From Devosia sp. 66-22 (lineage in GTDB: Bacteria > Pseudomonadota > Alphaproteobacteria > Rhizobiales > Devosiaceae): a DNA stretch of 49,411 nucleotides. The position numbers and the translations under genes are program-made. Position 1 is the stretch's first letter; every line of letters starts with the position of its first letter. The notes under the pieces are model-generated. The model saw only the letters and a program-made list of their open reading frames with translations. It ran no database searches and had not been told where the DNA came from. This document shows, piece by piece, positions 26,150-34,568 of this stretch. Location of the stretch: the NCBI GenBank assembly GCA_001899065.1, contig MKUZ01000019.1, positions 83,140 through 132,550 on the forward strand, in the 5' to 3' direction.

Positions 26150-27013
26150 CTACGGCTCGCGGGCCAGCGCCAGGAAGTCGAACAGTTTCGGGTCCAGCAT
26201 GTGGCTGGGCCGGATGTTGCCGAGCGCGCGGATCATCACGTCCTTGCGGCCGGGCTGGCGCTGCTCGATCTCGTCGAGCATGGCCTTCATCGCATTGCGC
26301 TGCAGCCCCTCCTGCGAGCCGCAGAGGTCGCACGGGATGATCGGGAACGCCATCAGTTCGGAGAATTTGGCGAGGTCGGGCTCGGCGCAGTAGATCAGCG
26401 GCCGCAGCACTTCCACATCGCCCTCGTCGTTGAGCAGCTTGGGCGGCATCGCGGCGAGCTTGCCGCCATGGAAGAGGTTCATGAAGAAGGTTTCGAGGCT
26501 GTCCTCGCGATGGTGGCCCAGTACCAGCGCCGAACACCCCTCCTCGCGCGCGATGCGGTAGAGGTGGCCGCGCCGGAGCCGCGAGCAGAGCGAGCAATAG
26601 GTCGCGCCCTCGGGCAGCTTGTCGGTCACGATCGAATAGGTGTCCTGGTACTCGATGCGGTGCGGAATGCCGTTCGCTTCGAGAAACTGCGGCAGGATGT
26701 GCTTGGGGAAGTTGGGCTGGCCCTGGTCGAGATTGCAGGCGAGAAGCTCGACCGGCAGCAGCCCGCGCCATTTGAGGTCGAGCAGGATCGCCAGCAGCCC
26801 GTAGCTGTCCTTGCCGCCCGACAGCGCCACCAGCCAGCGCTCGCCCGGCCTGACCATGCCGAACTTGTCGAGCGCTTCGCGCGTCAACCGCACCAGCCGC
26901 TTGCGCAGCTTGTTGAACTCGACGCTCCGCGGCGCCGCGCGGAACATCGCCAGCACGTCCTCGGCGTCGTCTTCCGCCGGACGGGTGTCGTCGATCACGT
27001 CGCTCACCGGCAC
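26150..27013 (-). CDS. ttcA: tRNA 2-thiocytidine synthetase TtcA
   Basis: A 287-aa ATP pyrophosphatase-type enzyme that thiolates cytidine 32 of certain tRNAs. The PP-loop SGGKDS is at residues 65-70. Cysteines C140 and C143 (YCSLC) and C228 with C231 (PCDLCG) are positioned to hold the [4Fe-4S] cluster and sulfur; [11 protein letters not shown] and [14 protein letters not shown] are further TtcA signatures. The start is GTG 27013. It converges with the TetR gene (7 bases between stops) and is divergent from the SbmA/BacA gene, with a 190-bp shared upstream region. Confidence 0.94.
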   Translation of the reverse strand: MPVSDVIDDTRPAEDDAEDVLAMFRAAPRSVEFNKLRKRLVRLTREALDKFGMVRPGERWLVALSGGKDSYGLLAILLDLKWRGLLPVELLACNLDQGQPNFPKHILPQFLEANGIPHRIEYQDTYSIVTDKLPEGATYCSLCSRLRRGHLYRIAREEGCSALVLGHHREDSLETFFMNLFHGGKLAAMPPKLLNDEGDVEVLRPLIYCAEPDLAKFSELMAFPIIPCDLCGSQEGLQRNAMKAMLDEIEQRQPGRKDVMIRALGNIRPSHMLDPKLFDFLALAREP

Positions 27014-27115
27014 GCCTCGCCTTGTGCATTACACGCGCGCGGGGCGGCACCGAGCCTCCCGCGACCGGTTCGGGTCTATCCCCCAAGCGCCCGGATTACA
27101 ACGCGTTTAGGCAGC

Positions 27116-27179
27116 TTACATCGGTGTAAGGTGACGCAGTTTTCTTGCTGAATCTCGTTGCTGTCAGTTAGATGACAGC
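27116..27179. promoter_or_regulatory. Two inverted repeats upstream of the SbmA/BacA gene
   Basis: TTACATCGGTGTAA (27116-27129) has 5-bp arms around four bases. GCTGTCAGTTAGATGACAGC (27160-27179) has perfect 7-bp arms around six bases. The second lies 26 bases before the transporter start, in the position of a promoter-proximal operator. The regulator is unknown, and both could act on ttcA as well as on the transporter gene. Confidence 0.45.
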
Positions 27180-27205
27180 CATCACGAGCCGCAGGAGTGT
27201 CTGCC

Positions 27206-28501
27206 GTGTTCCGCTCTTTCTTCCCCAGCCCCGTCAACTTCTTCGTATCGGCAATCGCCTGGGCTGCGGTCGCCATGACGATCTGGTTCACCATTGGCTC
27301 GAGCATCCAACCTTATCTCAGCCTCGGCCCGTGGCTCGCGGTGCAGCCAACCGAAGCGGTTCCCGTCCCCTTCTTCGATGCGGATCGGGTGTGGCTCTAC
27401 CAGTTCGTCATCATGGCGGGATACCTGTTCTGCGTCCCTTGGTATTTCCTCAACGACAACAAGCGCTGGTACTGGTGGAGCGTAGTGGGCTCGGTGACGA
27501 TCATCGAGATCGTCTACTTCAACGTGCAGGTCGATGCTTGGCTCAACGACTGGTACGGCGAGTTCTACAATATGATCCAGACCTCGCTGCAGACGCCCAA
27601 CACCTACACCTTCGATGAGTACCTGGGGAAAATCTGGACCGTTGCCGCCGTGCTTGCGGTCAACATCTTCGTCCTCGTGCTCAACGCCTTCTTCAACGCG
27701 CACTATCTGTTCCGCTGGCGCCGGGCGATGAACTTCTACTACATGGCCAACTGGCAGAAGGTCCGCCACGTCGAGGGCGCCGCGCAGCGCGTCCAGGAGG
27801 ACACCCAGAACTTCTCCTCGATCGTGGAGAATCTGGGCCTCGACATCATCGCTTCGATCATGACGCTGCTGGTGTTCATCCCCATCCTGTGGGGTCTGTC
27901 GGACCACCTGCCGGTCCTGCCCTGGGTTGGCGCCGTCCCCGGCAGCCTGGTCTGGCTGGCGTTGTTCTCGGCCATCTTCGGCACGGTGCTGTTCGCCGTG
28001 GCGGGCATCCGCCTGCCCGGCCTCAACTTCGCCAACCAGCGCGTCGAAGCCGCCTATCGCAAGGAACTCGTCTATGGCGAGGATCATGCCGAGCGCGCCC
28101 AGCCGGTCACGATCCGCGACTTGTTCAAGAACGTGCAGCGGAACTACTTCCGCATCTACTTCCACTACACCTACTTCAACGTCTTCCGGTACGCGTACCT
28201 CAATGCGAGCCAGTTCTTCCCCTATCTGGCGGTGGGGCCCTCGGTGGTCACCGGCGCCATCACCTTCGGCATCTTCCAGCAGATCCTGCAGGCCTTCGGG
28301 CAGGTTTCGTCGTCGTTCCGCTTCCTGATGAACTCGTGGACGACGATCATCAATCTGATCTCGATCTACCAGCGTCTGCGCGGCTTCGAGCGGCAGATCC
28401 CCGAAGAGGGCAAGGTCTTCGCCAACGACTACGACGACCCGCGCTACCTCGCGACCGAAACCGTCCCCGCCTCCGCCACGCCGGTCGTGGTGCCGGAATA
28501 G
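27206..28501 (+). CDS. SbmA/BacA-like peptide transporter
   Basis: A 431-aa inner-membrane protein of the SbmA/BacA family, with about seven to eight helices. The start MFRSFFPSPVNFF matches the family opening (MFxSFFPxP); conserved blocks are NVQVDAWLNDWYGEFYNMIQ, RRAMNFYYMANWQKVRHVEG, EGAAQRVQEDTQNFSSIVEN and QIFQQ-like GIFQQILQAFGQVSSSFRF. These proteins take up peptides such as microcins and plant NCR peptides using the proton gradient; BacA is needed for chronic host infection in Rhizobium and Brucella. I choose GTG 27206 behind AGGAG rather than GTG 27197. A clear terminator follows the stop. Confidence 0.93.
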   Translation: MFRSFFPSPVNFFVSAIAWAAVAMTIWFTIGSSIQPYLSLGPWLAVQPTEAVPVPFFDADRVWLYQFVIMAGYLFCVPWYFLNDNKRWYWWSVVGSVTIIEIVYFNVQVDAWLNDWYGEFYNMIQTSLQTPNTYTFDEYLGKIWTVAAVLAVNIFVLVLNAFFNAHYLFRWRRAMNFYYMANWQKVRHVEGAAQRVQEDTQNFSSIVENLGLDIIASIMTLLVFIPILWGLSDHLPVLPWVGAVPGSLVWLALFSAIFGTVLFAVAGIRLPGLNFANQRVEAAYRKELVYGEDHAERAQPVTIRDLFKNVQRNYFRIYFHYTYFNVFRYAYLNASQFFPYLAVGPSVVTGAITFGIFQQILQAFGQVSSSFRFLMNSWTTIINLISIYQRLRGFERQIPEEGKVFANDYDDPRYLATETVPASATPVVVPE

Positions 28502-28520
28502 AACCGGGGCCCGCTCCGTC

Positions 28521-28553
28521 GCACAAACAAAGGCCGCCCACTCGGGCGGCCTT
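28521..28553. terminator. Intrinsic terminator after the SbmA/BacA gene
   Basis: Stem AAGGCCGCCC (28530-28539), loop ACTC, GGGCGGCCTT (28544-28553), then TCTCATT. Ten base pairs. A run of A on the left side means it can also work on the minus strand for the HigA gene that ends at 28566. The leading GCACAAACAAA and stem recur almost unchanged at 29224-29258. Confidence 0.78.
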
Positions 28554-28565
28554 CTCATTGAGGCC

Positions 28566-28880
28566 TCAGGAACCGGTGGTCAGCGTGGGAATGCTCGACA
28601 CGTCGGTGTGCTGCTCGGCCTCCCAGATGTCCCGGGCGGCCTGCATCCTCGCCCAAAGCCCCGCGCCGTTGCCGAACAGCTTGCCCAGGCGCACCGCGAC
28701 CACGGGGGAAACGGGCGCCTTCTCATCCAGAATGGCGTAGAGCTGCTGACGGGAAATTCCCAGCAACCGCGCAATCTCGCTCTTGGTCTTACCCGTCGCC
28801 GGCAGGACCGTATCGGCGAGGAGAAAGCCGGGATGGGTCGGCGGGCGGCTGGCGTTACGCTTGGCGGGGTAAGTGGGCAT
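28566..28880 (-). CDS. higA: HigA-type antitoxin
   Basis: A 104-aa antitoxin with a helix-turn-helix of the HigA/VapI class: HPGFLLADTVLPATGKTKSE, IARLLGISRQQLYAILDEKA (recognition helix), then VAVRLGKLFGNGAGLWARMQ, which is a family hallmark. It neutralises the HigB toxin and represses the operon. ATG 28880 has TGAGGA 8 bases upstream. The toxin gene is upstream (higBA order), 10 bases away. A bidirectional terminator follows. Confidence 0.88.
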   Translation of the reverse strand: MPTYPAKRNASRPPTHPGFLLADTVLPATGKTKSEIARLLGISRQQLYAILDEKAPVSPVVAVRLGKLFGNGAGLWARMQAARDIWEAEQHTDVSSIPTLTTGS

Positions 28881-28890
28881 CGCGATATCC

Positions 28891-29169
28891 TCAGTGATAC
28901 TGCTCGAGGTCGACGCGCACCGCATCCTTGCCCTCGAACTCGAACGTAACGCACCACGGGCCGTTGACGTGAACCGTGTAGCGGGTTGGGTCGAAGCCTC
29001 TCAGCATGTGGAAATCGAAACCGGGGATGTTCATGTCCTCGGGACGATCAGCAGCATCGAGTGCGTCGAGACGAGCAAGCACGCGCCTATGCAGCTTGGC
29101 ATCGATCTTGGCCGTTGTCCCTTTGGACCACAGGTCATCGAGACCCTTATGCCTGAACGACCTGAGCAT
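28891..29169 (-). CDS. higB: HigB-type mRNA-cleaving toxin
   Basis: A 92-aa RelE/ParE-fold toxin. It reads MLRSFRHKGLDDLWSKG, then RRVLARLDALDAADRPEDM, the turn FHMLRGFDPTRYTVHVNGPW and a final strand CVTFEFEGKDAVRVDLEQYH. That ending is the HigB signature, and HigB enzymes cut mRNA on translating ribosomes. I choose ATG 29169; a further ATG at 29229 would overlap the operator-like repeats. It is the first gene of the toxin-antitoxin operon, followed by higA 10 bases later. Confidence 0.87.
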   Translation of the reverse strand: MLRSFRHKGLDDLWSKGTTAKIDAKLHRRVLARLDALDAADRPEDMNIPGFDFHMLRGFDPTRYTVHVNGPWCVTFEFEGKDAVRVDLEQYH

Positions 29170-29191
29170 CAGGCGGTTGTAAGGTATCACC

Positions 29192-29220
29192 TGACATGTG
29201 TCAAGCATTGCCTGACAGGT
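29192..29220. promoter_or_regulatory. Operator-like repeats upstream of higB
   Basis: TGACA-TG-TGTCA (29192-29203) is an interrupted palindrome, and ACCTGACA (29189-29196) is matched by TGACAGGT (29213-29220) with one mismatch in the arms. The cluster is 23 to 50 bases upstream of the higB start, where a HigA dimer is expected to sit. No footprint can be shown from sequence alone. Confidence 0.5.
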
Positions 29221-29223
29221 GGT

Positions 29224-29258
29224 GCACAAACAAAAAGGCCGCCCAGTGGGCGGCCTTT
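29224..29258 (-). terminator. Intrinsic terminator after rpsD
   Basis: On the minus strand the hairpin has an 11-bp stem (AAAGGCCGCCC with GGGCGGCCTTT, 29234-29258 including the AGT loop) followed by TTTTTG. It ends the rpsD message 22 bases after the stop codon. The plus-strand text GCACAAACAAA plus stem is nearly the same as that at 28521-28553, and together the two repeats enclose the higBA cassette. Confidence 0.85.
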
Positions 29259-29280
29259 GAGTTTCTGCGGTCGGAACCGG

Positions 29281-29898
29281 TCAGCGCGAGTAGAACTCGA
29301 CGACCAGGTTCGGTTCCATCTGCACCGGGTACGGCACGTCGGCCAGGGCCGGGACGCGCACATAGGTGGCCGACTGCTTGCCGTGATCGACTTCGATGTA
29401 GTCGGGCACGTCGCGCTCGGCGAGCTGGTTGGCTTCGAGCACGATGCCCAGCTGGCGCGAACGCTCACGCAGCTCGACCTTGTCGCCCGGCTTGACCGAG
29501 TAGGACGGGATGGTGACGCGCTTGCCGTTCACCAGCACATGGCCGTGGCTGACGAACTGGCGGGCGGCGAACACGGTCGGCACGAACTTGGCGCGGTAGA
29601 CAATGGCGTCGAGGCGGCTCTCGAGCAGGCCGATCAGGCGCTCGCCGGTGTCGCCCTTAACGCGCGACGCTTCGACATAGAGCTTGTGGAAGCTCTTTTC
29701 GGTGATCGAGCCGTAATAGCCCTTGAGCTTCTGCTTGGCGCGCAGCTGCAGACCGTAGTCGGAGGTCTTGCCCTTGCGGCGCTGGCCGTGCTGGCCGGGG
29801 CCATAGGCGCGCGCGTTGAGCGGCGAGCCCGGACGGCCCCACAGATTCTCGCCAAGACGGCGGTCGATTTTGTGCTTGGACTGAATGCGCTTCGACAT
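29281..29898 (-). CDS. rpsD: 30S ribosomal protein S4
   Basis: A 205-aa full-length S4, a primary 16S rRNA binding protein and a possible translational regulator. It begins [20 protein letters not shown] and carries the S4 RNA-binding domain in the second half ([37 protein letters not shown]). It ends [14 protein letters not shown] as expected. ATG 29898 has AAGGA 6 bases upstream. It stands as a single gene with its own terminator. A strong 8-bp hairpin lies 45 to 64 bases before the start. Confidence 0.97.
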   Translation of the reverse strand: MSKRIQSKHKIDRRLGENLWGRPGSPLNARAYGPGQHGQRRKGKTSDYGLQLRAKQKLKGYYGSITEKSFHKLYVEASRVKGDTGERLIGLLESRLDAIVYRAKFVPTVFAARQFVSHGHVLVNGKRVTIPSYSVKPGDKVELRERSRQLGIVLEANQLAERDVPDYIEVDHGKQSATYVRVPALADVPYPVQMEPNLVVEFYSR

Positions 29899-29942
29899 CG
29901 TAATCCTTTCATAGATCGTCGAAAGTGATTGCGCCCTCCTCT

Positions 29943-29962
29943 GCCCTGCCTTGCGGCAGGGC
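29943..29962 (-). promoter_or_regulatory. Leader hairpin upstream of rpsD
   Basis: GCCCTGCC (29943-29950), TTGC loop, GGCAGGGC (29955-29962). In the minus-strand RNA this is an 8-bp GC-rich stem with a GCAA tetraloop, just before the 45 bases leading into the S4 start. It could be a target for S4 autoregulation or part of the MFS 3' region; it has no U tract and is not an intrinsic terminator. Confidence 0.4.
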
Positions 29963-30062
29963 CGACAGATTCCTGACCATTCAGGGAATCCCGGGTGCGC
30001 TTCACGGACCGGAGCCCGGAAAGTGGCGGCTTCCTAGAGGCGGCAGCCCGCCGAGTCAACCC

Positions 30063-31301
30063 TCACGCCCGTTTCTCGTCGAGATGCCGCTGGTTGCGCA
30101 GATCGGGGAAGATCGTGGCCCAGATGCCGGCCACGGCGATGGCGCCGAAGCCGCCCAGCACCACGGCAGGCACGGGCCCGATCAGCGCGGCGACCGTTCC
30201 GGCCCGGAACTCGCCCAGCTCGTTGCTGGCCCCGATGAAAACCGAGTTGACCGCATTGACGCGGCCGCGGACCTCCTCGGGCGTCCAGAGCTGCATGATG
30301 GTCTCGCGGATCGTCACGCTCACCATGTCGGACGCCCCCACCAGCACCAGCGCCACCACCGACAGCCACGCATTGGTCGAAAAGCCGAACAGCACGGTGA
30401 ACGCGCCGAACAGCGCCACGAACACGAACAATGTACGCCCGGCATGGTCGCGGACCGGGAAGCGCATCAGCACCAGCCCCATCAGGATCGCCCCGATGCC
30501 CGGGCCGGCGCGCAGGAAGCCCAGCTCCTGCGGGCCGGCATGCAGGATATCCTTGGCGTAGACCGGCATCAGCGCATAGGCGCCCGACAGCATCACCGCG
30601 AACATGTCGAGCGAAATGGCGCCCAGCACCACCTTGTTGGAGAAGATGTAGCGGAAGCCGGCGAACATCGTTTCAAGGCTCGTCGCCTGCTGCCCCCGCA
30701 CCTGCACCGGCTTGGGGATCATCAGGACGCAGACGATCGCAATGACGATCAGCGTCGCCGCCGTGCCGAACGCCACGGTGGGGGAGATGCCATAGAGCAG
30801 ACCGCCCGCCGCGGGTCCCGCGATCGACGCGAACTGCCAGGCCGACATGTTGGTGGTGATGGCGTTGGCCAGCGCCTCGGGCGGCACCAGATTGGGGGCC
30901 AGCGACTGCGCGGCGGGGTTCCAGAAGGCGCGCGCCGTGCCCAGCGCCACGAGGATGGCGAAGATCGGCCAGATCTCATGGGCCTGCGCATTGACGAACA
31001 GCAGAAAGCCGCCGGCGCAGAGCAGCTCGACGCTGAGGCAGATCGCCATGATGCCGCGCCGGTTGAAGCGGTCAGCGGTCAGCCCGGTCACAAGGATCAG
31101 CACCAGCGCCGGCAGGAACAGCGACAGGCCCACCAGCCCCAGCAGGAAGGCGTTGCCGGTCACATCGTAGATCTGCCAGGCGATCGACACCGACATGATC
31201 TGCACGGCAAAGCTCACCAGCAGCGTGGTGGCCCAGAAGAAGCGGAAGCCGGTGTAGTGAAAGGCGTAGCGCGAGGGAGCGGCGGTGGCGGGCGCGGTCA
31301 T
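30063..31301 (-). CDS. MFS exporter, EntS-like
   Basis: A 412-aa transporter with twelve helices. The start FRFFWATTLLVSFAVQIMSV and the loop VTGLTADRFNRRGIMAICLS resemble the enterobactin-exporter (EntS/MFS_3, PF05977) family, as does LWTPEEVRGRVNAVNSVFIG late in the protein, a common MFS_3 signature. Role: efflux of a siderophore or small drug, not decided by sequence. The start ATG 31301 has no ribosome site; the perfect 16-base palindrome CACTGACATGTCAGTG sits 11 to 26 bases upstream, where it would block initiation of transcription. Confidence 0.87.
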   Translation of the reverse strand: MTAPATAAPSRYAFHYTGFRFFWATTLLVSFAVQIMSVSIAWQIYDVTGNAFLLGLVGLSLFLPALVLILVTGLTADRFNRRGIMAICLSVELLCAGGFLLFVNAQAHEIWPIFAILVALGTARAFWNPAAQSLAPNLVPPEALANAITTNMSAWQFASIAGPAAGGLLYGISPTVAFGTAATLIVIAIVCVLMIPKPVQVRGQQATSLETMFAGFRYIFSNKVVLGAISLDMFAVMLSGAYALMPVYAKDILHAGPQELGFLRAGPGIGAILMGLVLMRFPVRDHAGRTLFVFVALFGAFTVLFGFSTNAWLSVVALVLVGASDMVSVTIRETIMQLWTPEEVRGRVNAVNSVFIGASNELGEFRAGTVAALIGPVPAVVLGGFGAIAVAGIWATIFPDLRNQRHLDEKRA

Positions 31302-31311
31302 GGAGCGTTTC

Positions 31312-31327
31312 CACTGACATGTCAGTG
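31312..31327. promoter_or_regulatory. Perfect palindrome upstream of an MFS exporter gene
   Basis: CACTGACATGTCAGTG, 16 bases, fully symmetric. It ends 10 bases before the MFS start codon and lies in the 40-bp gap between the exporter and the SpoU methyltransferase gene. The 12-base core CTGACATGTCAG occurs a second time at 44457-44468 upstream of an EamA transporter. A TetR- or MarR-type repressor is the natural reader; none is encoded next to either copy. Confidence 0.55.
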
Positions 31328-31341
31328 AAGCCGCGTCAAAT

Positions 31342-32154
31342 CTACTCCACCGGCTCGCCCGGCTGCCCCTTGCTGGGCCGGTTGGCCTTGGGGCGGAGGT
31401 GCTTGCGCTCGATCGAGGAGATGACGCCGTGCAGCGTGCGCACCTCCTGGCCCGATAGCGTGCCGCGGCTCAGCATGGCGCGCAGGTTCATCACCACGGT
31501 GGGCCGCTTGTCGGGCGCGGTGAAGAAGCCGGCCTCGTCCAGCGACTGCTCGAGATGCTCGAACAGCTTGATCAGCTCGCCCTTGGTGGCGGGCTCCGAC
31601 ACGGTCTCGGTGAACAGCAGCGCCTTGCCCAGGTCGGTCTGGCGGCGCCACTCATAGGCCATGATCAGCACCGCCTGCGCGATGTTGAGCGAGGCGAAGG
31701 CGGCTTCCACCGGCAGCGTCACGATGGCGTCGGCGAGCGCCACCTCTTCATTGTAGAGGCCCCAGCGCTCCCGGCCGAACAGGATGCCGGCGCCGTGTCC
31801 GTTGGCGATATGGGCGATGCTGCGCTGCGAAGCTTCCTCGGGGCCGAGGACCGGTTTCTGCAGGTCCCGCCGGCGGGCGGTCGTGGCGTAGACGAGCGAG
31901 AGGTCGGCGATCGCCTCCTCGGTGGTCGCGAACACCCGCACCTTGTCGAGCACATGCTCGGCGCGCGACGCCGCGGCGATCGCTTCCTCGTTGGGCCAGC
32001 CGTCGCGCGGATTGACCAGCCGCAGGTCCCACAGGCCGAAATTGGCCATGGCGCGCGCCGTCGTGCCGATGTTCTGGCCGAGCTGCGGTTCGCACAGGAT
32101 GACTGCCGGCGACGGGCGAAAGTTGAACTGCTGCGATTTGTCGGTTCCGGCCAT
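31342..32154 (-). CDS. TrmJ-like SpoU RNA methyltransferase
   Basis: A 270-aa SPOUT enzyme. It opens with FRPSPAVILCEPQLGQNIGT and has the three SpoU motifs: GQNIGTTARAMANFGLWDLR (motif 1), GAGILFGRERWGLYNEEVAL (motif 2) and VEAAFASLNIAQAVLIMAYE (motif 3). This pattern is that of TrmJ, which methylates the 2'-O of residue 32 in tRNAs. The C-terminal tail (about residues 200-270) is the TrmJ helical extension with basic end. ATG 32154 gives MAGTDKSQQFNFRPSPA; no ribosome site. It is the neighbour of a diguanylate cyclase gene on the same strand. Confidence 0.9.
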   Translation of the reverse strand: MAGTDKSQQFNFRPSPAVILCEPQLGQNIGTTARAMANFGLWDLRLVNPRDGWPNEEAIAAASRAEHVLDKVRVFATTEEAIADLSLVYATTARRRDLQKPVLGPEEASQRSIAHIANGHGAGILFGRERWGLYNEEVALADAIVTLPVEAAFASLNIAQAVLIMAYEWRRQTDLGKALLFTETVSEPATKGELIKLFEHLEQSLDEAGFFTAPDKRPTVVMNLRAMLSRGTLSGQEVRTLHGVISSIERKHLRPKANRPSKGQPGEPVE

Positions 32155-32206
32155 GGCGCGCAGATAGGGCCTAAGCGCCCGGCAGATCAAGCCGCCAGGC
32201 AGATCG

Positions 32207-33637
32207 TCAGCTCGCCCCGATGACCACGCGGTTGCGGCCCAGGCGCTTGGCTTCGTACATCGCATGGTCGGCGCGCGAGACCATGTCGGCGAGGTCGAAG
32301 GACGACGAATGCGCAAAGCACACGCCGATGCTCACCGTCAGCGTCAGGACCTCGCCACCATCGAGCACGATCTCGAGCCGGCCGATGGCGCGCCGGATAC
32401 GCTCGGCAACCACTTCGGCCTCGCGGCGGGTCGTATCGGCCAGAACCAGCGCGAATTCCTCGCCGCCCAGGCGGCCCACGATGTCGTCCTGGCGGATCGC
32501 GGTGCGGATGGCGGCGGCGAGCGCGGTCAGGGCGCGGTCGCCGGCCGCGTGGCCGTGCAGGTCGTTGATCGCCTTGAAGTGGTCGGCGTCGCACAGCAGC
32601 ACCGCCACCGGCGCGCCGGTCTGCCGCTGCTGCGCGATCAGCCCCGCCCCTGCCTGCTCGAAAGCGCGGCGGGTGAGCGCCTCGGTGAGCGAGTCGAGCC
32701 GCGTCAGCCGCTCGAGGTGGTCGAGCCGGCGGCGGCGGTCGGCGCTGGCGCTCGCTACCAGGATGGGGCCGAGCGCCACCAGCGCCACGCCCAGATGCGC
32801 CATGGCGATGGTGTCGTCGCTGAGCGGCGGTTCGAAGCCGAAATCGTAGATCCCCAGCTTGATGCCCAGCATCGCGGCGCCCGAATAGACCAGCACCAGC
32901 AACGCCGTTCCCGGCAGCGGCAGCACCAGCGCGCACCACACCAGTGCCGGCACCGCCGCGACGACGGCCAGCGAGCTGGGCAGGAACGGCGAGGCGCCGA
33001 TCGCGGCCACCGCCACGAGCACCGGCGGCAGCCAAAGCTTGAGCTCGGCGCTGCGCGGCCGGCGCCGCAGCCATCGGTCCGGGGCAGGCACCGTCAACAG
33101 CGGGGGCAGCAGCGCCAGGTAGTTGACCATCTCCGAGGCGAGCCAGCGCCACCAGCCGTCGAGATAGGTATTGTCGGCGATGCGCACGAAGGCGACGCCG
33201 CCCACGATCCCCGCAGCAGCCGACCCGGCAAGGCTCACCAGCACGAGCGCGGCGACGCTCAGGGGCCGTTCGAGCCGGCGGTCGGTCTCGGGCAACGCGG
33301 CAAAGAACAGGATCAGCACCAGCGCACCGACGAGGTTGGCCGCCGTCATCAGCACGCCGTCCTGCGTCGCGTCGCCCATCACGGCGCCCGCCGCGAGGTA
33401 GCCCAGGGCCGCGGCGGCGACATTGGCGAAGGTGCGCAGCCGCGGCTGCCGCAGCAGCAGGCCGGCGAGCAGGGCATTGGCGGGCCAGAAGACGGCGAGG
33501 AACCCTACAGGCCGCGACAGGCTCCCCGCGAGCGCCGCGGCGAACACCACGAGAGCGACGAACACGAAGTCACGGGCGATGTCGGGGAAGGAATTGCGTG
33601 GCCGGTCGGCGTGACCGGCCGCGGGCAGAAGGGCCAT
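32207..33637 (-). CDS. MASE1-GGDEF diguanylate cyclase
   Basis: A 476-aa membrane protein. Residues about 20-270 are a MASE1 sensor with eight hydrophobic helices (motif FWPANALLAGLLLR), and the last 170 residues are a GGDEF domain with the active site GRLGGEEFALVLAD and the substrate block LLCDADHFKAINDLHGHAAGD. A GGEEF site is competent for making cyclic di-GMP from two GTP. No RxxD inhibitory site five residues before GGEEF is seen (the sequence is DDIVGRL). ATG 33637 has GAGGA at 6 bases. Signal input through MASE1 is unknown. Confidence 0.93.
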   Translation of the reverse strand: MALLPAAGHADRPRNSFPDIARDFVFVALVVFAAALAGSLSRPVGFLAVFWPANALLAGLLLRQPRLRTFANVAAAALGYLAAGAVMGDATQDGVLMTAANLVGALVLILFFAALPETDRRLERPLSVAALVLVSLAGSAAAGIVGGVAFVRIADNTYLDGWWRWLASEMVNYLALLPPLLTVPAPDRWLRRRPRSAELKLWLPPVLVAVAAIGASPFLPSSLAVVAAVPALVWCALVLPLPGTALLVLVYSGAAMLGIKLGIYDFGFEPPLSDDTIAMAHLGVALVALGPILVASASADRRRRLDHLERLTRLDSLTEALTRRAFEQAGAGLIAQQRQTGAPVAVLLCDADHFKAINDLHGHAAGDRALTALAAAIRTAIRQDDIVGRLGGEEFALVLADTTRREAEVVAERIRRAIGRLEIVLDGGEVLTLTVSIGVCFAHSSSFDLADMVSRADHAMYEAKRLGRNRVVIGAS

Positions 33638-33809
33638 GGGGGTCCTCAGTCGATGTCCGGAGGCGCCGAACACGCGACCCCCTCGATCGTGCATTCACCT
33701 GACGCCCTGTGGGTGCAATAGAGCGCAAAGCGGCGGTGCCGTCAGCCGTTTTGCATGCCAGCCATGCGGTTTTCACTGATCGACAGGAGCCTAATATGAC
33801 GTCAGAATG

Positions 33810-33845
33810 ACGCGCGCGCGTGCCGCTCACGGGTCGCGCGCGCGT
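33810..33845. repeat. CG-alternating inverted repeat
   Basis: ACGCGCGCGCGT (33810-33821) is self-complementary, and TCGCGCGCGCGT follows at 33834-33845. The two 10-base CG runs can pair across a 14-base loop or form left-handed DNA. It is in the 214-bp gap between the diguanylate cyclase gene and the following GNAT gene, near the GNAT stop at 33852. No U tract follows, so it is not a typical terminator. Confidence 0.45.
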
Positions 33846-33851
33846 GGGAAC

Positions 33852-34442
33852 TCACGCCACCTTGTGGCGCGCCAGTTCGTGGATTTTCTCGCTGCGCTTC
33901 CACTCGCGCGACAGAATGGCGAAGTGCAGCTCCTCGTCCCATTCGCCCTGGAACAGCGCATGCTCGCGGTAGTGCGCTTCGAGCCGCATGCCGAGCGCCC
34001 GCAGCAGCCGCGCCGACGCCTCGTTGTCCCCCGCCGTGACGGCGAAAATGCGATGCAGGCGGTATTCGTTGAACGCCAGGTCCATCACCGCGCTCACCGC
34101 CTCGCGGCAGTAGCCGTGCCGCCGGTAGACGGGGGCCACGGCAAAGCGGATCTCGCCCTGCCCTGCCGTCGCATCGGTCCAGCGCAGGGAGACGTGGCCC
34201 ATCACGGCGCCATCGAGCTTGCGCACCATGCCCAGCGTCAGGATCTCGCCTGGCCGTGTCAGCCGCTTCTGCCGGCGCATCGCCTCGAACGCGGTCGTGG
34301 CCTCGCTCTTGTCGCGCGCCTTCCAGTCGAGATAGCGCTGCACTTCAGGCAGCGAATAGTAGCTCAGCACGTCGTCCAGGTCGGAACGCTCGAACGTTCG
34401 TAGCGTCAGTCTGTCGGTTTTCAATGTCAGATCAGTAGTCAT
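33852..34442 (-). CDS. RimJ-like GNAT acetyltransferase, copy 1
   Basis: A 196-aa GNAT of the RimJ/RimL group (acetyltransf_3 type), which acetylates N-terminal amino groups of ribosomal proteins or amino-group substrates. It opens TDRLTLRTFERSDLDDVLSY, has a strand block GEIRFAVAPVYRRHGYCREA as the acetyl-CoA loop, and ends LGMRLEAHYREHALFQGEWD. A paralog lies 126 bases upstream. The conserved ending with HYREH and WDEEL is shared by the two. Confidence 0.88.
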   Translation of the reverse strand: MTTDLTLKTDRLTLRTFERSDLDDVLSYYSLPEVQRYLDWKARDKSEATTAFEAMRRQKRLTRPGEILTLGMVRKLDGAVMGHVSLRWTDATAGQGEIRFAVAPVYRRHGYCREAVSAVMDLAFNEYRLHRIFAVTAGDNEASARLLRALGMRLEAHYREHALFQGEWDEELHFAILSREWKRSEKIHELARHKVA

Positions 34443-34568
34443 GATGAGGCGCCCTCCGCTGCGCGCTCAGCCCTGATCCGACAACGTCACCTCATTGCGG
34501 CGGTTCCTGTGCGGATTGCCGCAGCCCCGAACTAATTTTTTCCGCGCGCCGTCACATTTGCGTCGCGA

